Source: JAGZEG01 sp963930185 (GTDB lineage Bacteria; Actinomycetota; Coriobacteriia; Coriobacteriales; UMGS124). Taken from it: a DNA stretch of 64,000 bases. The DNA is taken from assembly GCA_963930185.1 (NCBI GenBank), contig CAWVLT010000064.1, positions 1-64,000 of the forward strand, in the 5' to 3' direction. The notes under the pieces were generated by a model, which was not told the origin of the DNA, did not search any database, and saw nothing but the letters and a program-made list of their open reading frames with translations. The first letter of the stretch is position 1. Each line of letters starts with the position of its first letter. Both the position numbers and the translations under genes were made by a program. Below are positions 58,344-64,000 of the stretch, piece by piece.

Positions 58344-61300
58344 TTGGAATCGGGACTCACCGTCATCATGGCGCCCTCGGGACGCGCCGTACGCGAAGCG
58401 ACCGACCGGCTCGTCGGGCAACTGGGGCGGCGGTGCGCGCGCGTCGCGCGTCTGCTGCCGAACGCGCGGCTCGCAAGCCTCACCCAGCGCCGGCTTGCCG
58501 ACGCGGGGCTCCCCACGCTGGGGATCGACGTCGCCACGCTCGACGCGTGGGCCCTGGGCCGCTGGGAGGTGTTCGGCGACGGCCGGGTGGCCGTTCGCCC
58601 CGAGCAGAGGCGCGCGATGGCCCTCAGGGCGCTCGCGCTGACGCCGACCAGGCTGCTCAACGCGGGTGCGCGCGGACTTGTCGGCTGCGTCGAGGCGGCC
58701 GTGCGCAAGGCCGCGGGGCTGGCGGAGTTCGACAGCCCGGACACGGCGCGCCTCGGCGGCCTCAGCGGCGCGCAGCGCGAGCTCCTCGAGGTCTGCCGGA
58801 CCTACGAGCGGCTGCTTGCCGACCACGGCCTCATCGAGCCGAGCCAGGCGACGGCCCTTCTGCCCGGCGTCATGGGCGAGGCGGGATGGGCGCACCTCGT
58901 GCTTGAGGACGCCTCGTCGATCGCGTGCGCGCAGCGCCCCCTGCTTCTCGAGGCGGCGAGGCGGGCGGGGGTCACGCTCGTGGTGCGCGCGGGCGAGTCC
59001 GACGTGCGCGACGATGGGGCCGGCCCCACGACCCGTACCGGCGCCGCCGGCGCATGCCCTGCCAGCGCGAGCGCCTTCCACCCCGGCTACGCGCTTGCCC
59101 AAGATGGCGTCTGCGCACTCGCCGGCCTGTGCGAGGAGCAGGGGATCCCTGTCGCGTGGGAGCGCGCTCCCGAGGCGGACGGCGCCCCGCGCACCGAGGA
59201 GCTCGCGCTGCTCGCGCGCGCCGTCTTCCAGCCATCCTGTGACCGACAGGTGCCCGCCACAGGCGCCGTGCGCTTCGTGATGCCCTCCGGCGGCTACGCC
59301 CAGCCCGAAGCCCTCGCCCAGCAGATCGCGCTGCTCCACGAGCAGGACGGCATTGCCTGCCGGCAGATCGTCGTCACGTGCAAGGATCCCCTCAAGACGG
59401 CGGAGGGCCTCGCCGAGAGGCTGGCGACGCGCGGCATGAGCTGCCTCGCGCAGGGGTCGGTGCCCCTTCCCCTCACGCACGTGGGGAGCGCACTGATCGG
59501 ACTTGCGCGTCTCGCATGCCAGGCGCAGCAGGGAGACGGCCCCGCCGCGACCATGCGCGCGTGCGCCAGCGACCTCGCCCGCAACCCCCTGCTCGGCATC
59601 CCGGCGCGCGACGCCCTGCGCCTCGATCGGCACTGGCGCCAGCGCAGGCTCACCGGCACCCGCGACATGCTCGAGGGCCTTTGCGAGGCATCCCCGATCG
59701 CACGCAGCGTCGTCGACGCCATCTGCGCGGGTGACCTCGCACGGGCCGCCGCCTGCCTGGGCGAGCGCATCCCCAGCGGGCCGCTGCCCCCCGACTTGAG
59801 AACCGAGAGGGCCGCCTGCGACGTGGCGGAAAGGATGGCGCTTGCCGCGCAGGAGTACGGGGTGCTCCCCTCGGGCCCGGGCCGGCAGGCGGCCACCGCA
59901 TGCGAGACGATCGAGCGCCTGTTCGAGGGTGCGCGCGTCCGGACGAGTCGCCTGAGCGTCGCCGCGACCTCCCTGGACGCGCAGCGCAGCGCCGAGGTGC
60001 TCTCGATCAACCCTGACGCCGTGTGGATCGTGACCCTTCCCGAGGCCCAGGGCCTTCAGGCGCGCGCCCTCGTCATGTGCGACCTCACCGCCAACTCCTA
60101 CCCGCTCTCCGAAAGCCCCAGCGCCGCCGACGCGCTGCTCGAGTCGCTGGGCCTGCAGGCAAGGCCCGACGCGACCGACGCGCTGCGCTGGCAGCTCATG
60201 GCGGCCCTGGACGCCACGAGCGACGTCCTGGTGCTCGAGCGGCCCCTTGCCGACGAGAACGCCCGCGCCCTGAGGCCGTCCGCGCTTCTGGAGGAGCTCG
60301 TGGACTGCTATCGCGCGGACGTGACCTCGTCAGACGACCTGAGCCGCTCGACTGGCCTGCCCAAGCGCGGCACGCTGCGCGCCGACGCCCCGGCAGGGAT
60401 GCCCCACCTTGACGAGCTGCCGCTGGCCCGCCCGCTTGGAGAGGAGACGTTCGCCGAGCTCCTGAGCCCCGTGGGGCCGCTCGACCGCGCCGTCAAGCCC
60501 GTGGAGGCGCCCCGGCTCTGCCTGCGCGAGCAGGGGTCGGCCGCCCTGCTCGCCCCCGACGACATGGCGATGTCACCCAGCGGCCTCGAGATGCTGCTGC
60601 GCTGCCCCGCCCGCTGGTTCTTCGAGCGCCGCGTCCCCTCCAACGGCATCGACGCCGAGTTCGGGCCGCTCCAGAGGGGCAACTTCCACCACGCGGTGCT
60701 GCGCCTGTTCCACGAGCGCCTGCAGCCCGAGCTCGGCATCGCGCGCGTTTCCCCAGACGCCCCGGCAGAGCTGCTCGCCCGCATCGACGTGCTGCTCGAC
60801 GCCTGCTTTGACCAGACCGTCGCCGACTTCGAGCACGCGGTGCGCGGGGGCGACGGGCAGACGAGCAGAAGCGCTGACGAGCGCGCCGTCGGCATGCTCG
60901 TGGCGACAAGTGCCCTGGAGAGGCAGGCCCTCGAGTCGATGAGGCTCAGCCTGCGCGAGTGCGTGCGCAGAGACGCCCTCCTGCCCGCCGGGTACGTGCC
61001 GGTCCACAACGAATGGGAGTTCGGGCGCGTCGACCGCGGCCAACAGGCCGTGCCCTACGCCGGCATCAGGCTCCACGGGACCATCGACCGCATCGACACC
61101 GACGGCCAGGGCGGGCTGCTTGTCATCGACTACAAGGGTAGCCTGAGCACGGGATACGGGCCCGTGGCCGATTCCGTCGCAGCGACGCGCGCCGGCGCGG
61201 CGGATGGCGACGCCAGGCAGGCAGACGCGAGCGGCGACCAGACGGACGCGGACGACGATCCCACGGCGACGGCCACCGACGCGCCCGAGGGGGCCGATCC

Positions 61301-61658
61301 CTTGCCCCTGCACTCGCAGGCGCTCATGTACGCCGGCGCGCTCAGGCGCCTCGGCCTAGCGGAGGGATCGCGGGTGAGCGGGGCCCTCTACCTGTCCTAC
61401 TCCTCCCCCACCATCAAGGGCTTCGCCGAGGCCGGCCTGGTCACCCCCGGCAGAAAGGACCTACTTGACGAGGGCTGTCTTGTCAGGCCCCTGCCAGACG
61501 GCTCGAGCGGCCTGGACGCCCTGATCGACCACGTGGAGGGCAGTGCCGCCGAGGCGATCGGGCGGCTCCTCGACGGAGACATCGAACCGAACCCGCGCTT
61601 CGGGAAGCTCTCCTGCGAGCGCTGCGGCGTGCCCAACTGCCCGAGGAAGGTGTGCTAG
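58344..61658 (+). CDS. addB: AddB-like subunit of the ATP-dependent helicase-nuclease
   Basis: 1104 residues. Partner of AddA in double-strand-break resection. The C-terminal PD-(D/E)XK nuclease is seen in LHGTIDRIDTDG and GLLVIDYKGS; iron-sulfur Cys residues are in LLRCPARWFFERR and the closing CERCGVPNCPRKVC. The N-terminus has the degenerate helicase fold, but the Walker A found in Bacillus AddB (GxxGSGKT) is replaced by MAPSGRAVREA, so no ATP binding is expected. An insert of 40-odd Asp/Ala/Thr-rich residues lies beside the nuclease motif (about 950-990). Starts at TTG 58344 with GGGAGG upstream; there is no suitable ATG. Abuts addA. Confidence 0.86.
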   Translation: MESGLTVIMAPSGRAVREATDRLVGQLGRRCARVARLLPNARLASLTQRRLADAGLPTLGIDVATLDAWALGRWEVFGDGRVAVRPEQRRAMALRALALTPTRLLNAGARGLVGCVEAAVRKAAGLAEFDSPDTARLGGLSGAQRELLEVCRTYERLLADHGLIEPSQATALLPGVMGEAGWAHLVLEDASSIACAQRPLLLEAARRAGVTLVVRAGESDVRDDGAGPTTRTGAAGACPASASAFHPGYALAQDGVCALAGLCEEQGIPVAWERAPEADGAPRTEELALLARAVFQPSCDRQVPATGAVRFVMPSGGYAQPEALAQQIALLHEQDGIACRQIVVTCKDPLKTAEGLAERLATRGMSCLAQGSVPLPLTHVGSALIGLARLACQAQQGDGPAATMRACASDLARNPLLGIPARDALRLDRHWRQRRLTGTRDMLEGLCEASPIARSVVDAICAGDLARAAACLGERIPSGPLPPDLRTERAACDVAERMALAAQEYGVLPSGPGRQAATACETIERLFEGARVRTSRLSVAATSLDAQRSAEVLSINPDAVWIVTLPEAQGLQARALVMCDLTANSYPLSESPSAADALLESLGLQARPDATDALRWQLMAALDATSDVLVLERPLADENARALRPSALLEELVDCYRADVTSSDDLSRSTGLPKRGTLRADAPAGMPHLDELPLARPLGEETFAELLSPVGPLDRAVKPVEAPRLCLREQGSAALLAPDDMAMSPSGLEMLLRCPARWFFERRVPSNGIDAEFGPLQRGNFHHAVLRLFHERLQPELGIARVSPDAPAELLARIDVLLDACFDQTVADFEHAVRGGDGQTSRSADERAVGMLVATSALERQALESMRLSLRECVRRDALLPAGYVPVHNEWEFGRVDRGQQAVPYAGIRLHGTIDRIDTDGQGGLLVIDYKGSLSTGYGPVADSVAATRAGAADGDARQADASGDQTDADDDPTATATDAPEGADPLPLHSQALMYAGALRRLGLAEGSRVSGALYLSYSSPTIKGFAEAGLVTPGRKDLLDEGCLVRPLPDGSSGLDALIDHVEGSAAEAIGRLLDGDIEPNPRFGKLSCERCGVPNCPRKVC

Positions 61659-64000
61659 ATGGATCTCTCCACGTTTACCGACGACCAGCGCGCCTGCGTC
61701 ACCTGCGTCGACCGGCCGCTGCTCGTCTCGGCTGGCGCCGGCTCGGGCAAGACGTTCATGCTCACCCAGCGCATCGCCTACGCCCTGCTCAACCCCGAGC
61801 AGTCGGGCGTACACGGCATCGACCAGATACTCGCCATCACGTTCACCGACCTCGCCGCCGGCGAGATCAAGGCGCGCGTGCGCTCGACGCTGCGCGCCGA
61901 GGGGCTCGTGGAGCAGGCGCTTGCCGTTGACTCCTCCTGGATCAGCACCATCCACGGGATGTGCTCGCGCATCCTGCACGAGCATGCCCTGGACCTGGGG
62001 CTCGACCCGCAATTCACCCTGCTCGACGACACCGACCGCTCCGCGCTTCTGCGCGAGGCGGTCAACGAGGCCGTGGCCGGCGTCACGCTGGGGCGGCCCG
62101 ACGCGGGCGGGCAGGCGGAGTCGACGGAAGGCGATAGCGAGGAAGAGGCCTCGTGGTCGGAGCGGGACGACGAGACAGATGGCGCCGGCGAAGGCCCGGG
62201 CGGGGAAAGGCCGTTCGCAAGCGGAGACTTCGCCCTCCTCTTCTCCGAGTACGAGGGCTCCTCGGGCAGCAGCAAGGTCGGCAGGATGGTGGAGGACCTG
62301 CTCGAGGCGGCCGCAAACGTGCGCGGCGGCCTGGACGCGGTCGTATGCGGCCCGGACCCCCTGTCGGCACACGACATAGCCCTCGCCGTGCACGACGAGC
62401 TCGTCACGATCAACGCCCGCGCACGCGAGAAGGGCATCAGCAAGAACGGCTTGCAGAAGAGGGCGAGCAAATGGTCGACCACGGCGCTCGACCGCACCAT
62501 GGACCCGCAGACAGGCATCGCCGCCTTCGAGCGCCTGCTGGCCGACCGCGGCCTCACCTACGAGCAGCTCGCCGGCGCGCTGTGCGCGTTCAATCCCAAG
62601 TTCAGTCGTGGTTCAGTCCCCGATGACCTCAAGGCAGACAACCTGGACTTCCGGCTCGCCTACGATCAGGCGTGTCTGGAGTGCCTCACGGGGCTTGCCC
62701 ACCAGCCGCGCACGCAGCTGGTCGAGCTGGCGCGCCGCGCACAGGCGATCTTCGAGCGCAAGAAGCGCGAGCTGTGCGCCCTGGACCAGAACGATCTTCT
62801 GCTCGTGACCCTCGACGCCCTCGAGCGCAACCTGGGCGGAGTGGCCGACGAGTACGCCGACAAGTTCTCCCTGGTTATGGTCGACGAGTTCCAGGACACG
62901 AGCGCCCTGCAGATCGCCATCATCAGCCACCTGGACGGCGCCAACCACGCCCGGCTGTGCACCGTGGGCGACACCCAGCAGAGCATCTACCGCTTCCGCG
63001 GCGCGGACGTGGACACCTACCGCGCGCACAAGGTCCAGATGCGCGGCGAGGAGGTGGGCGCGTGCTACCGGCAGCTCGACCGCAACTGGCGCTCCCATGG
63101 CGACATCATCGAGTTCGTGAACAGAGTGTTCGCCCAGGACGAGGTGTTCGGCAGCGGGCCCGACAGCGAGTTCATCCAGCTGGGCTACGACGAGAACCAC
63201 GCGGCGAAGAACGACTTTGACTTGGACGTGCCGCGCGTGGACCTTCTGCTTGCCACCGGAAGGCGCTCCGGTGGAAGAGTGCAGGCGCCCTCAGGCAGCC
63301 AGCGCCTGCAGGTTGAGGCGCGTGCGATCGCGCGGCGCTTCATGGCGCTGCACGGGGCTGGCGAAGGCCACCCCGATCGCGACTGGGGCGACATGGTGAT
63401 CCTGCTCGGGCGCATGAGCAACGCCGATACGTACGCGCAAGCCCTGCGCGACCTGGGCATCCCCTGCGTGATAGCGGGCGGGTCGATCTTCTCCCGCGCC
63501 GCTGAGTCGCGGGCAGTCTGCCACCTGGCCTGCGCCGTGGCCAACCCCCACGACGACGAGGCGGTGCTTGCGGTGCTCCAGGGCGACATGTTCGGCCTCT
63601 CCCCCGACGAGCTGCTGCGCCTGGCGACCGACGAGGACGGCAGACGACGCGGGCTGTGGGCGGGCCTCTGCGCGGCCAAGGACACCGACCCCTCGCCGCG
63701 CGTGCGCCTGGCGGCGGCCTGTCTGTGCGAAGCGGTGGCCGAGGCGGGCCGGGAGGCACCCTCGCGCGTCCTTACCCGCGCGGTGCTCTCCTCAGGCTGG
63801 CTCGACCGACTGCAGGCCGAGGGCGAGCAGGGCATGGCGATGGGCGCCAACGTCCTCAAGGCGCTGCGCCTGGCGGCCTCGCTCGAGTGCGACCCGCACG
63901 CCCCGCGCGCCATGGCGTCGGTGGCGGCACGCATGCGTACGAAGTTCGACGAGGGCATGAAGGAGGCGCCCGGCGCCCTGAACGCCCAGGGCCAGAACGC
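61659..64000 (+). CDS. addA: AddA helicase-nuclease subunit, cut by the window edge
   Basis: At least 780 residues; the right part, with the nuclease domain, lies outside. UvrD/Rep-type helicase: Q motif FTDDQRACV, Walker A SAGAGSGKTFML, motif Ia ILAITFTDLAAGEIK, Walker B LVMVDEFQDTS, motif III VGDTQQSIYRFRGAD, motif IV QLDRNWRS. An acidic insert near 150-195 (EGDSEEEASWSERDDE) is not usual. ATG 61659 comes directly after the addB TAG, with GAGGAAGG overlapping the addB end, so the two are coupled. Confidence 0.93.
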   Translation, partial: MDLSTFTDDQRACVTCVDRPLLVSAGAGSGKTFMLTQRIAYALLNPEQSGVHGIDQILAITFTDLAAGEIKARVRSTLRAEGLVEQALAVDSSWISTIHGMCSRILHEHALDLGLDPQFTLLDDTDRSALLREAVNEAVAGVTLGRPDAGGQAESTEGDSEEEASWSERDDETDGAGEGPGGERPFASGDFALLFSEYEGSSGSSKVGRMVEDLLEAAANVRGGLDAVVCGPDPLSAHDIALAVHDELVTINARAREKGISKNGLQKRASKWSTTALDRTMDPQTGIAAFERLLADRGLTYEQLAGALCAFNPKFSRGSVPDDLKADNLDFRLAYDQACLECLTGLAHQPRTQLVELARRAQAIFERKKRELCALDQNDLLLVTLDALERNLGGVADEYADKFSLVMVDEFQDTSALQIAIISHLDGANHARLCTVGDTQQSIYRFRGADVDTYRAHKVQMRGEEVGACYRQLDRNWRSHGDIIEFVNRVFAQDEVFGSGPDSEFIQLGYDENHAAKNDFDLDVPRVDLLLATGRRSGGRVQAPSGSQRLQVEARAIARRFMALHGAGEGHPDRDWGDMVILLGRMSNADTYAQALRDLGIPCVIAGGSIFSRAAESRAVCHLACAVANPHDDEAVLAVLQGDMFGLSPDELLRLATDEDGRRRGLWAGLCAAKDTDPSPRVRLAAACLCEAVAEAGREAPSRVLTRAVLSSGWLDRLQAEGEQGMAMGANVLKALRLAASLECDPHAPRAMASVAARMRTKFDEGMKEAPGALNAQGQN

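Noticed and set aside
1..64000. CRISPR array, tRNA, rRNA or prophage genes
   Set aside because: No regularly spaced identical repeats, cloverleaf sequences, rRNA blocks or phage structural genes were seen on either strand.

Overview
The window reads as chromosome from a high-GC, anaerobe-type Actinomycetota, most likely class Coriobacteriia (an Olsenella/Atopobium-like member of Atopobiaceae). The pointers are the GC-rich codon use, Tat-exported flavoprotein reductases beside a LuxR regulator with a membrane-embedded N-terminus, a class III (oxygen-sensitive) ribonucleotide reductase, cytochrome bd as the only oxidase seen, and murA following the atp operon. No rRNA, tRNA, CRISPR array, prophage or insertion sequence was seen. 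Taxonomy is inferred from gene content, not from a marker gene.

Layout. 1-435: AT-rich non-coding DNA. 436-3047: cydAB (bd oxidase). 3275-5772: a phosphohexomutase relative with degenerate active-site loops, and galU. 5972-7694: a small acidic protein and a MATE exporter. 7941-10973: anaerobic ribonucleotide reductase (nrdD, a separate 68-residue glycyl-radical gene, nrdG). 11398-12369: a homocysteine methyltransferase-type protein. 12577-19538: accessory redox region with a membrane LuxR regulator, two Tat flavoproteins, a DtxR/MntR-type repressor and a probable structured small RNA. 19720-22574: two tandem S41-peptidase-like proteins lacking the catalytic serine. 22683-25581: thrC and pepT. 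25761-34042: murA and the complete F1Fo ATP synthase operon (atpIBEFHAGDC-murA order in transcription). 34260-41519: dCMP deaminase, upp, rpiB, tsaC, prmC, a secreted beta-helix/InlB-repeat protein, prfA and a PHP hydrolase. 41753-45411: an exported 5'-nucleotidase and an Rpn-like PD-(D/E)XK protein. 45530-53459: complete histidine operon headed by a fused HisZ-HisG. 53800-57489: dnaE. 57692-58036: a YerC/TrpR-like regulator. 58344-64000: addB and a right-truncated addA.

How it works together. Anaerobic DNA precursor synthesis (nrdD/nrdG, dCMP deaminase, upp) lies in the same window as oxygen scavenging (cydAB) and Tat-secreted reductases that probably serve as terminal electron acceptor systems; proton-driven ATP synthase sits in one long transcription unit with a clear promoter. 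The less ordinary items are the class III reductase whose glycyl-radical domain is a separate gene in the same frame after an amber stop, a hairpin-rich small RNA candidate with C-rich loops, the HisZ-HisG fusion, two apparent pseudo-peptidases, a pseudo-phosphohexomutase, and a family of palindromic intergenic repeats.
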